Below are positions 9,707 to 17,924 of a DNA stretch of 64,000 bases, one piece after another. The stretch is from positions 124,001-188,000 of the forward strand of contig QAZA01000050.1 of NCBI GenBank assembly GCA_003054695.1, given 5' to 3'. The notes below the pieces were generated by a model that was not told where the DNA came from, did no database searches, and worked only from the letters and a program-made list of their open reading frames with translations. This DNA comes from Verrucomicrobia bacterium LW23. GTDB lineage: Bacteria > Verrucomicrobiota > Verrucomicrobiia > Methylacidiphilales > UBA1321. Every line of letters starts with the position of its first letter. The first letter of the stretch is position 1. The position numbers were made by a program, and so were the translations under genes.

Positions 9707-9949
9707 AGTTGTCCCCGGAGATATTAGGCACATGTGTGCCAGGTGCGGCCGAGCCGTGAAGCGTGGATCGGCAGTGTGCACGCCCAACCTGTGGCGTTAC
9801 GAGTGAAAATCCTACACGCTTGCCGATAGAAAATCCACCTAAAAAGGGTCCCTGCGATTGCTATATACCGCGTCAAAATAATTGTCGCCGTCACTGCGAC
9901 ACGTTTGGGCGCGCGGCAACCGGCGGCGAAACCGACAGGGCCGCCAGGC

Positions 9950-10552
9950 TTAAATAAACGCGGGCACCCCCTCATCCACATACTGCAAAATAAGGCGAGT
10001 AATGTGGTGCGGAAGCTGGGTGGAGTCGATATTGAGGACCTGATCCTCCCCGTAATACTCCAGGACGGGTTTGGATTCACAGGCATACGTCTCCAGTCGG
10101 CAGCGGATGACTTCTTCATTAGCATCATCCAGCCGGTTATCCTTAAGCGCGCGGCGCTTCAGGCGTTCCACCAGCTTTTCGCGGTTGGGGCAGGAGAGGT
10201 GGAAGACGCGGCGCACGTCCAGGCGGTCGGCCAGCAGGCGCGCCTGGTTGACGTTGCGCGGGATGCCATCGAGCACCAGGTGGTCCGTGGCCGGGTTGAA
10301 TCGCCCCGTGGTGACCATCGCTTCGATCTGGTGGGACCAGAGCGAAATGGTCAGGTCGTCGGGCACGAGGACGCCGCGGCTGGAGTAATCGAGAAAGGAC
10401 TTGCCCAGCGGGCTGCTGAGGTCAAGCGCGCGAAACACGTCACCGCACGCGCAGTGGTAAAACCCGGGGATTGCGCCCATGATTTTGCCCTGCGTACCTT
10501 TGCCGCTGCCTGGTGCACCAAAGAGGAGAAACGTCTTAAACTTCACCGGCAA
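9950..10552 (-). CDS. Adenylate kinase-like nucleoside monophosphate kinase (short LID)
   Basis: 200 residues. The P-loop GAPGSGKGTQGK lies at residues 12-23, CGDVFRAL and RGVLVPDDL form the NMP-binding region, and DGIPRN matches the conserved DGFPR motif. The LID is the short type (NRLDDANEE, RLETY), as in eukaryotic AK1 and UMP/CMP kinases, rather than the long zinc-binding LID. It transfers phosphate between ATP and a nucleoside monophosphate in the cytoplasm. AMP is the most likely acceptor, but the sequence cannot exclude UMP/CMP. It is a single gene, about 210 bases from the SDR gene. Confidence 0.85.
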   Translation of the reverse strand: MPVKFKTFLLFGAPGSGKGTQGKIMGAIPGFYHCACGDVFRALDLSSPLGKSFLDYSSRGVLVPDDLTISLWSHQIEAMVTTGRFNPATDHLVLDGIPRNVNQARLLADRLDVRRVFHLSCPNREKLVERLKRRALKDNRLDDANEEVIRCRLETYACESKPVLEYYGEDQVLNIDSTQLPHHITRLILQYVDEGVPAFI

Positions 10553-10762
10553 AGGATGTCTGAACTATGGCAGTTTCGCAACTCCTGATTTGCGATAAAG
10601 GCAAATGTGATCGATGCATTTCCTTTGCATTAGATAATCTAATAGCGCTCAGTCCGGTATCCAAGTGTATTGCATCTTTCCAACGAATTGGTGACGTGTT
10701 GGTTACGTTTATACGTACATCCAACTTTTCACATGCGTGAGATATCGCAAAAATCGCACCTT

Positions 10763-11614
10763 CTATAGCGCAACCGGCTCATTCTCCGCCGCCTTTTTCG
10801 GATTTTTGCCCTGAATCAGTGCCTTCATCAGGCCCGAAACATTGCGCAAAACAAAGGGCGGAATCACTTCCATGCCCAGCATCGGCACCTTTACCACCCA
10901 CCCCGGGATGACCCGCGCGCTGCCACGCGTGGCACCGCATAAGGCATCCTTAACCGCCTTCTCCGGCGTAACTTTGAAGAACGCCGGCGGCTGGAAAATG
11001 CGGCTGGAGTGGGGCCGCGCCGCCACATCGCCAAACTCCGTGGGCACCGGGCCGGGACACAGCGCCGTTACTGTCACGCCCGTGCCGGCCAGCTCGTTGC
11101 ACAGCGCATCGCTAAAGCTGCATACATAGGCCTTGGTGGCCGCGTACACGGCAAAATCGGGCATGGCAATTAGCCCGGCGATAGAAGCGACGTTAATGAT
11201 AGTGCCGGACCCGCGCTCCACCATGCCGGGCAGGATGCGGTGTGTCAGCTCCGTCAGCGCCATCACGTTCACGCTGATCATGTTACGCACTTTCGTCCAG
11301 TCGCTGGACTCGAACGGGCCGTAGTCTCCAAACCCGGCGTTGTTAATCAGCACATCCACCTTCAGCCCCATCTCGCCCGTCCACCGCACCAGCGCCTCGG
11401 GCGTGTCGGCCAGCGAGAGATCTCCCGCGTAGTGGTGCACGACAAGCCCCGCGTGCTTTGCCTCCAGCTCTTTCTTCAGCGCGTCCAGCTTGTCCCACCG
11501 GCGGGCGGTAAGGATAAGCGTGCTGACGTGCGGGGCCAGTTGCCTGGCAAATTCGACACCAAGACCGGCGGAAGCGCCGGTGACAAGAGCTGTTTTTTTG
11601 GCAAAGGCGTTCAT
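10763..11614 (-). CDS. Short-chain dehydrogenase/reductase
   Basis: 283 residues from the ATG at 11614 (MNAFAKKTALVTG), which places the nucleotide motif TGASAGLG at 12-19 as usual; the longer frame to 11749 adds unrelated sequence. NNAG follows strand 4, and the catalytic Ser (NVASIAG) and YAATK (Tyr-x3-Lys) are intact. This is a classical NAD(P)-dependent SDR, similar to the DltE/YqjQ-like group of fatty-acid or steroid-type reductases. The substrate is unknown. The hydrophobic C-terminal part (MLGMEVIPPFVLRNVSG) may associate with membrane. Confidence 0.88.
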   Translation of the reverse strand: MNAFAKKTALVTGASAGLGVEFARQLAPHVSTLILTARRWDKLDALKKELEAKHAGLVVHHYAGDLSLADTPEALVRWTGEMGLKVDVLINNAGFGDYGPFESSDWTKVRNMISVNVMALTELTHRILPGMVERGSGTIINVASIAGLIAMPDFAVYAATKAYVCSFSDALCNELAGTGVTVTALCPGPVPTEFGDVAARPHSSRIFQPPAFFKVTPEKAVKDALCGATRGSARVIPGWVVKVPMLGMEVIPPFVLRNVSGLMKALIQGKNPKKAAENEPVAL

Positions 11615-11777
11615 CGCGCGCAAGATACTCTGTGCGCGCTGCGAAATCAATGGTGGGCGCGCAGGGAATACGTCACAAAAGCGTGAAGTTAAGCTGACGC
11701 GGATGCCCGGCGTTTGTGCGGGGGAACAAAAAGATAACGCCCCGCGCATAACCTGTCGTCAACAGAAGCAAACCTGC

Positions 11778-11783
11778 TATAAT
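11778..11783 (+). promoter_or_regulatory. Candidate -10 box for the TPR-protein gene
   Basis: TATAAT, an exact sigma-70 consensus -10 hexamer, 57 bases before the ATG at 11841. A -35 box at the proper distance is poor, so this is a partial promoter call. Confidence 0.45.
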
Positions 11784-11840
11784 ATGTAGGCCCGCAAACG
11801 CCACGACGCTACCGAGGCCTTCCGCTCCGCCCGCCGCAAC

Positions 11841-14492
11841 ATGAATCCGACGCCCGTCACCTTCTCCTCCCCAGCTTCCGCCCAGGCACGCGCACGTATC
11901 TTTGCGATTGCCCTGGCCATCGCCGTCGCGGCGCCAGCCCTTTGCGCCCCGTTGCCGGGCGCGCGTGCGCAGGAGATAGAGGGCCGCGAGACGGCGCCCA
12001 GTGTGCACCCTGCCGCCCCACGCTCTCCCGTGCGCCGCCCCGCGCCCACTCCCGCGGATCCCGCAGCGCAGCCAGCCGAGCCCCCTACCGCGCCCGTCGC
12101 GCAACCGGCCGCCCCCGCCGCAACGCCCGCCGGCCCCGCGGATGCCGAATCGGCCGGCCCGGCCCCGGCAGGCGCGCCGCCCGCCCCGTTCTCGCCCGGC
12201 GGCACCATCCAGGTCACGCGTCCGGCGGACGGGCACTTTGAGCGCGCCAAGATGCTCTATACCAACAAGCAGTTCCCCGGCGCCATCAAGGAGTTCGCCA
12301 GCTTTCTGCGCGACTACCCGAAGCACGACAAACGCGACGAAGCGTTATTCTTTATCGCCCAGGCCTTTACGGAAGCCGGGCAGGCCAACGACGCCGTCGC
12401 CTCCTACACCCTGCTCATCGAGCAGTTCCCCAACAGCATCTGGGTGCCCGCCGCGCAGATCAACCTGGGCAGCATGTACTTCCGCGCATCGGAGTACGAG
12501 AAAGCCATCGCCTCGCTCACCCCGGCCCTCAAAGGCGGCGACGCCGCGGTGAAGGTGCCCGCGCGCTACATGATCGGCGTCTCCCTGCTGCGCACCGGCA
12601 AGTTCGACGACGGCCGCACCGTGCTCAACGAGCTCATCACCGCCACCCCGCCCAGCGAGTACGCCGCGTGGTCCGCCATGGCCCTGGCGGAGGCCGCCAA
12701 GCAGGAGGGCAAGCTGGAGCTGTCGCTGAGCTTCTGGCGCCAGTGCATCAAGCTGCCCATGCGGGACAAAGGCATGCAGGCCCAGTGCGCCGTGCTGGCC
12801 GGCGGCATCGCCTACGACCTGAAGCAATATAAGGACGCCGAAAGCCTCTTCCGCACCGGCCTGGAGCTCGACCCGGGCACCATCTGGACCAAAGCCGCCA
12901 ACTCGCGCCTGCTCAACCTCTACGTCGTTACCCGCCGGTGGGACGACCTGTTGGAGCTGGCCAGGCCGACAACCGAGCGCTTTGAGGAGAAGTTTCTGGA
13001 CGAAAGCCGGCCGGGCCTCATCTTTAACGTGGCCAACGCGTCCTTCCAGCTCAAAAAATACGCGGCGGCCATCATGTACTTCGACCGCTTTCTGGCCGAC
13101 TACCCCAAAGAGCGCAGCGCCCCCACCGCCGGCTACCAGCGCCTCCTCGCGCACATCAATGCGGAACCCAAAACGCTCCCCGCCAAAGGCGCGGAGTTCC
13201 TGGAAGCCTGGCCGGAAAGCCCCTGGACAGCCGACGTGCAAGTGCTTCTGGCCCAGTATTATAGCAAGGAGGGCGACTTTGAAAAAGCGCTGCCCTACTG
13301 GGAAAAAGTGTCCTCAAAACCGCCCGCGGGTATCGACGACGAAGGACGCGAAAAAATCGCGTTTGAGCTGAGCCGCTGCTTCATCAAGCTGAGCAAATGG
13401 GCCCAGGCCGCCGACGCCTTCCGCGCCTTCGTGCGTGATTTCCCCAAAAGCAAGCTCTCGCTGGAGGCCCGCGAAAGCATGGCTGTCTCCCTGCAAAACG
13501 ACCGCAAGCTGGACGAAGCGCTGGAAGCATGGAAGGTGGTTGTCGAGAAAGCGCCGGCCAAATCGCGCTCGCGCGAGCAGGCGCTGAAACAAACCGCCCT
13601 GCTTCTGGCCCACCTGGGCAAGCGCAAAGAGGCCGTGCCCGTCTTCGACGACCTGCTCACCGAGTTCCCCAACAACGACGTGCGGGCCATCGCCGCGTTT
13701 AACGTGGGCGCGGAAGCCTTTGATGCCAAGGACTATAAGAAAGCGGAAAACATGCTGACCAAAGCCCGCGAATGGGATCCGGCCGAGTTTGCCCTGGGCA
13801 GCAGCAGCATGCTGGCATTTATCTCCTTCACCAACAAGGATGTAGAGAAGACGATAGCCAACGTAAAAGCCTACGAGGCCGCCGCGAAAGCGCGCACCGC
13901 AAAGGACAGCAAAGCGACGCCCGCGCCCCTGCAGGCGGCCCTCTATTTCTGGATAGCCCAGGAGAGCCGCAAGGCCGGCCGTACGGAGACGGCGGCGTAC
14001 TACTACTCCGCCGTTGCGGCGCACCCCAGCCCGGGGCAGTTTCGCAACGAGGCCTGGCTGGCGTTGGCGGAGGAGCAATACAAGCTCAAGCAATTCAAGA
14101 CATCCGTAGCCAGCTTTGAAAAGTACCAGACGCTGGAGCCCAAATACGCGCAAACGCCGCAAGTCGTTCTGGGCCTGGCAAAAGCGCAGCTTGCGGCGGG
14201 CGAATTCGAGGAGGCTCGAAAGCTGGCTGAGAACGTCATGTCCACCGACGCTGACGGCCCCAACAACGCCATCGCGCGTCTCATTCAGGCAGACTCCTTT
14301 TTTGGGCTCGGCGACTTCGACAATGCCGCCAAAGCCTATAAGGCGCTGGCACTTGTGCACGATGATCCGGAAATCACCCCCAAAGCCATGCGCGGCGCCG
14401 TGAACGCCTTTCAGAAGCTGGGGGACACCAAGGAAGCCGCCGCATGGAAGGACCGCCTGAAAAAGCGCTACCCCAGGGCGGAGGGCGCCTGA
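11841..14492 (+). CDS. Secreted TPR-repeat protein
   Basis: 883 residues. There is a signal peptide (about 1-43, Ala-rich hydrophobic core, cleavage near ARAQE), then a Pro/Ala-rich linker to about residue 130, then TPR-type helical repeats to the C-terminus (recurring patterns such as YTNKQFPGAIKEF, YKDAESLFRTGLELDPG and DYKKAENMLTKAREWDP). The first repeats resemble the periplasmic BamD/CpoB group. It is likely a periplasmic scaffold. It heads a plus-strand set with an OmpA-domain gene 83 bases downstream and a transglutaminase-like gene after that, suggesting an envelope assembly. No enzymatic motif is seen. Confidence 0.85.
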   Translation: MNPTPVTFSSPASAQARARIFAIALAIAVAAPALCAPLPGARAQEIEGRETAPSVHPAAPRSPVRRPAPTPADPAAQPAEPPTAPVAQPAAPAATPAGPADAESAGPAPAGAPPAPFSPGGTIQVTRPADGHFERAKMLYTNKQFPGAIKEFASFLRDYPKHDKRDEALFFIAQAFTEAGQANDAVASYTLLIEQFPNSIWVPAAQINLGSMYFRASEYEKAIASLTPALKGGDAAVKVPARYMIGVSLLRTGKFDDGRTVLNELITATPPSEYAAWSAMALAEAAKQEGKLELSLSFWRQCIKLPMRDKGMQAQCAVLAGGIAYDLKQYKDAESLFRTGLELDPGTIWTKAANSRLLNLYVVTRRWDDLLELARPTTERFEEKFLDESRPGLIFNVANASFQLKKYAAAIMYFDRFLADYPKERSAPTAGYQRLLAHINAEPKTLPAKGAEFLEAWPESPWTADVQVLLAQYYSKEGDFEKALPYWEKVSSKPPAGIDDEGREKIAFELSRCFIKLSKWAQAADAFRAFVRDFPKSKLSLEARESMAVSLQNDRKLDEALEAWKVVVEKAPAKSRSREQALKQTALLLAHLGKRKEAVPVFDDLLTEFPNNDVRAIAAFNVGAEAFDAKDYKKAENMLTKAREWDPAEFALGSSSMLAFISFTNKDVEKTIANVKAYEAAAKARTAKDSKATPAPLQAALYFWIAQESRKAGRTETAAYYYSAVAAHPSPGQFRNEAWLALAEEQYKLKQFKTSVASFEKYQTLEPKYAQTPQVVLGLAKAQLAAGEFEEARKLAENVMSTDADGPNNAIARLIQADSFFGLGDFDNAAKAYKALALVHDDPEITPKAMRGAVNAFQKLGDTKEAAAWKDRLKKRYPRAEGA

Positions 14493-14575
14493 CAAAAAGT
14501 GGCGCGCATCGCGAGAATCGACTTGCTGAATGAACGCGCCCAGGTATTGTTCTTATTAGCACTATACATTCGGCC

Positions 14576-15685
14576 ATGCCCTCCCGCCCCGCACCACGCC
14601 GTGTCCCGGCCCGCGCCCCCGCCGTCCAGACGGAGCCGCCGCTGTTTTACGTTACGCAACCCGTTGCGGGAGATGGTGTTGCCAAATATGTAGTCGCCGC
14701 ATTTGTCATCTCCGTCGTCTTCCACATTTTTATCGCCGTCTACTCGGGCTATATCAAAGTGCCCGCGCTTCCCATCTCCCTCCAGTTCCCCAAGTCGGAG
14801 TCCATGGAAGGCAAAACCTTTGAGATCCAGGAAGTTGTGGAGGAAAAGCCGAGCCCCGTCAACAACCCGCAGGCGCCGGCGGCCAACCTCCCCCCGCAAA
14901 GCGCTATACCCCAGGCGCAGGACATTCAGGAGAACACCAAACTCGACTCCGACGGCAGCACCATCGACCGCGCGCTGCTGGCCAGCCGCCCGCAGGTGGA
15001 CATCCCGGCGCCGACGGATCCCAACATGGCGGTATCGCCGGAACTCACTGCATCCACGGCATTTACAACGCGCGACGATGCGATTATCGAGTCCCATATC
15101 GCCCGGCTCCCCGTCGGCCCCACCTCCTCGGACAGCCTCCCCGAATTCGTCGCGCCCCCCGACGCCTTCGCCAAACGCTCCGGCGCCGCCTCCTCGCCGG
15201 ACCCCGGCGGTCGCGGGGGCATCAAATCGACGGCCTCCAACCCCGGCGAAAAAGTGCCGACCTTTGCGGACGTTTCGCGCAGCCTCAAGGAGCCCAAGCC
15301 GGTCGTCGACCCGAAGCTGCCGGAGCCGGTTCTCCTCTACCTGCCGAGCGACGTGCTTTTCGATTTCGGCTCCGCCAAGTTGCGTGAGGAGGCCTACCCG
15401 TTGCTGCAGCAAACCGCCTCGATGATCTCGCAATACGCACGCGCGAAGGTGACAATCAGCGGCCACACCGACTCCTTTGGCAGCGACGGCTTTAACCAGC
15501 GCCTCTCCGAGCAGCGCGCCCAGGTGGTGGAGAACTACCTGCGCAGCAGCCTCTCCTCCCCCGTATATACTTTTAGCGTAACGGGTTACGGCAAATCCCG
15601 GCCTCTTGTCAGCCCCACGCTCACGCGCGAGGAACAACAACGCAACCGGCGCGTCGAGGTCGTCATCCAGGCTATCCCGCAATAA
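14576..15685 (+). CDS. Inner-membrane-anchored OmpA-domain protein
   Basis: 369 residues. A short cytoplasmic N-terminus is followed by one membrane helix (about 37-58, YVVAAFVISVVFHIFIAVYSG), then a long low-complexity periplasmic linker rich in Pro and Ser, and a C-terminal OmpA-like peptidoglycan-binding domain (about 250-365). The domain shows FDFGSAKL, the GHTDS turn with the conserved Asp, LSEQRA with the conserved Arg, and GYGKSRP. The architecture is TonB-like at the N-terminus and MotB/Pal-like at the C-terminus, so it could bridge inner membrane and cell wall. It is separated by 21 bases from the following gene and likely co-transcribed with it. Confidence 0.88.
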   Translation: MPSRPAPRRVPARAPAVQTEPPLFYVTQPVAGDGVAKYVVAAFVISVVFHIFIAVYSGYIKVPALPISLQFPKSESMEGKTFEIQEVVEEKPSPVNNPQAPAANLPPQSAIPQAQDIQENTKLDSDGSTIDRALLASRPQVDIPAPTDPNMAVSPELTASTAFTTRDDAIIESHIARLPVGPTSSDSLPEFVAPPDAFAKRSGAASSPDPGGRGGIKSTASNPGEKVPTFADVSRSLKEPKPVVDPKLPEPVLLYLPSDVLFDFGSAKLREEAYPLLQQTASMISQYARAKVTISGHTDSFGSDGFNQRLSEQRAQVVENYLRSSLSSPVYTFSVTGYGKSRPLVSPTLTREEQQRNRRVEVVIQAIPQ

Positions 15686-15706
15686 CCCGCTACTTTTGCC
15701 CTCGCC

Positions 15707-17530
15707 ATGTTTTTCCCTGCCCGCACCTGTGCCGCTGCGCTGCTGATGTTGGCGTTTTGCCTCTGGCATCCCACAGCCGCGCCGGCGGCGGACACGCCCC
15801 AGGTCAAGGAAGTGCGATCGACGGAGCCCGAGTCGGAACGCATTGAGCCTGAAGGCTATACGCTGATTCGCGACGAGTATTCGCTCGACACCCAGGACGG
15901 CAAGCGCATCGGCCACACGCACGCCCGCATCTACTCCCGGGAGACCCCGCAGGGCACGCTCTATCTCAGCCGTTACTGGTCGGAGTCCATCGTGCTGCGG
16001 GAGAGCGACGTCGCCCGATCGTCCAGCGCTTTCCAGGTTATCGAGGACGCCAGGGGCAAAGTCATCAGCTTCCGCAACGTCGATATGGAGCCCGGCTCGG
16101 AGATTGTCATCCAGGGGCAGATTGTCGGCAACAAGATGCACGTCACTAACAACGGCATCCGCAAAACTTACGTCTACCCGGAGGGGATGATCGGCCCGCG
16201 CGCCTACGACGAGCTGCAGCGCACACGCACTTATAAAGAGGGCGATACCTACAAGGTTACCGTCTTTGAAAGCTCATCGCCCGATCTCCCCGATGTTATT
16301 GAGCATAAAGTGGTTGGAAAGATCAAGAAGATCATCGCCCCTATCCCCGCGCTCCCCACCCCCGTCAGCGCCGGTTCGGCCGAAAAGGCGCCCGGCGAGG
16401 TCCTTGCCGATTCCTCCACACCGGCCCCCGCCGCCAAGGCCGAATCAAAGGGTACCGCCGCCGCGACGCCCGCTCAACCCGCCGCCGCCCCGGCCCCGTC
16501 GCCCGTCGCTTCTCCCTCCGTGGTGCAGGGCAAAGAGTACACCGTGTGGCATGTGGACGAGACGCACTCGCTCATCCCCCGCGGTAAAATTGGCTGTTAC
16601 ATTACGGAAAAGGGAGAGATCCTCATGTCCGAAGCGGATTTCCCCGGGCTCGGCTTTTTCCAGAGCATTCTCTGCACGCGCGAGGACACGCTGAAGCCGT
16701 TTACGCCCACCGACAGCGACAGCCAGAACGACATCGTTGTCACGCCGGGCCTGCCCAACTTCAAGTCGCTGAAGATGGCGCGCTATGAGATCTCCGCGCC
16801 CGGCGGCAAGGCGGAGGGCCCCGCCATGGTGCTGGAGGGCCCCGAACAGCGCATCCTCGCGCGCGCCGAAGGCAAGGTGGAAATCGAAGTGCTGCGCCGC
16901 ACCTTTGCCTCCGCATCGGTCACCTGGAAGCTTCCGTTCGCACCCAGCGACACGACCAGCCAGGAGCTCCGCGACTGCCTGGCCGCCGCGCCGTACATCG
17001 AAATCAACCCCGCCATCCGCGAGCTCAGCGCCCGTGCCCTGCAGGGCGAAACCAACCCCGTCAAGGCCACGCGCGCCATCGAGCGTTTTGTGCGCAGCTA
17101 CATTACCAACAAGACGTACAGCACCGGCTTCCTCAGCGCCGCCGACACCGCCCGCGCCAAAGCCGGCGACTGCACGGAGCACGCCGTCCTGTGCGCCGCT
17201 CTGGCCCGCGCCGCCGGCCTTCCCGCCCGCATCGTCGTCGGGCTGGGCTACCTGCCGCGGGACTACACGAGCAAGGAGGAAAAAGACGCCACGCCGCAAG
17301 CCTCCGGCATCTTCGGCTTTCACATGTGGGCGGAGGCCTACATCGGCGATCCCACCAGGCCGGGCGGCGACGACTGGCAACCGATGGACGCTGCCCTTGA
17401 TGGCTTCGACGTCGGCCACATTGCCGTGCTCCGCACCGCACTTAACAGCAGCCAGTCGATGCTGGATCTCACCAGCGCCATCACCCAGTTTATGGGCAAG
17501 CTCAGCATTAAAGTGCTGGAGACGAAGTAG
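15707..17530 (+). CDS. Periplasmic transglutaminase-like protein
   Basis: 607 residues with a signal peptide (about 1-28, cleavage after APAA). The N-terminal half is all-beta, interrupted by an Ala/Pro-rich insert (about 220-265). The C-terminal transglutaminase-like domain keeps a complete triad: Cys in GDCTEHAVL (about 489), His in HMWAEA (about 540) and Asp in MDAAL (about 562). Bacterial members are thought to be proteases or amidases rather than protein cross-linkers. The substrate is unknown. It lies directly behind the OmpA-domain gene, so periplasmic action near the cell wall is plausible. Confidence 0.85.
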   Translation: MFFPARTCAAALLMLAFCLWHPTAAPAADTPQVKEVRSTEPESERIEPEGYTLIRDEYSLDTQDGKRIGHTHARIYSRETPQGTLYLSRYWSESIVLRESDVARSSSAFQVIEDARGKVISFRNVDMEPGSEIVIQGQIVGNKMHVTNNGIRKTYVYPEGMIGPRAYDELQRTRTYKEGDTYKVTVFESSSPDLPDVIEHKVVGKIKKIIAPIPALPTPVSAGSAEKAPGEVLADSSTPAPAAKAESKGTAAATPAQPAAAPAPSPVASPSVVQGKEYTVWHVDETHSLIPRGKIGCYITEKGEILMSEADFPGLGFFQSILCTREDTLKPFTPTDSDSQNDIVVTPGLPNFKSLKMARYEISAPGGKAEGPAMVLEGPEQRILARAEGKVEIEVLRRTFASASVTWKLPFAPSDTTSQELRDCLAAAPYIEINPAIRELSARALQGETNPVKATRAIERFVRSYITNKTYSTGFLSAADTARAKAGDCTEHAVLCAALARAAGLPARIVVGLGYLPRDYTSKEEKDATPQASGIFGFHMWAEAYIGDPTRPGGDDWQPMDAALDGFDVGHIAVLRTALNSSQSMLDLTSAITQFMGKLSIKVLETK

Positions 17531-17924
17531 TTACGCCGAACAGTCCTCGCGGCGTCCCATGGGTTGCTTCTTGTGCGCTGCACGTCCAGCTGTCGCTGCG
17601 ACGTGTTAGACCAATTATCGGAATAAACCGGTACATTAGTGGAGGCGATTTTGAGATGAGAGCAAGGCGAGGCTGAGGGAGTGCATTTGAAAGATGCAAG
17701 ACCGAAGACTCAACGCCGCCCTCGCTCAAAATCGCCTCCACCAATATACCGGCTTATTCCGATAATTGGTCTTATACCGTAGTTTTGTTCAAAGAAAATT
17801 CGATGAAATATTAGGTTCGTAAGAGAAATCGGCGATGCATAGCGGACTTTATGCGTCTAACTTATAGGGTCGTAAATGGGGTTAATATCTACTCTCCCCT
17901 AATTCTACAATCCATTCTTCTCTT
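17531..17924. other. 394-base intergenic region containing a long hairpin element
   Basis: No gene. It holds the inverted-repeat element described separately, then an AT-rich stretch (about 17775-17924) that should carry the promoter of the DUF6600-like gene. Confidence 0.6.
17608..17772 (-). repeat. 165-nt hairpin element with 45-nt inverted-repeat arms
   Basis: The arms at 17608-17652 and 17728-17772 match in 42 of 45 positions when one is inverted (AGACCAATTATCGGAATAA at the tips, GTGGAGGCGATTTT inside). All three differences are transitions that give A-C mismatches in a plus-strand RNA but G-U wobbles in a minus-strand RNA, hence the strand given. Inside, GAGGGCGG pairs with the minus-strand copy of 17656-17668 by several wobbles, and UGCAU/AUGCA closes a small loop. 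It contains no frame. It may be a MITE-like palindromic repeat or a structured RNA. Confidence 0.75.
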
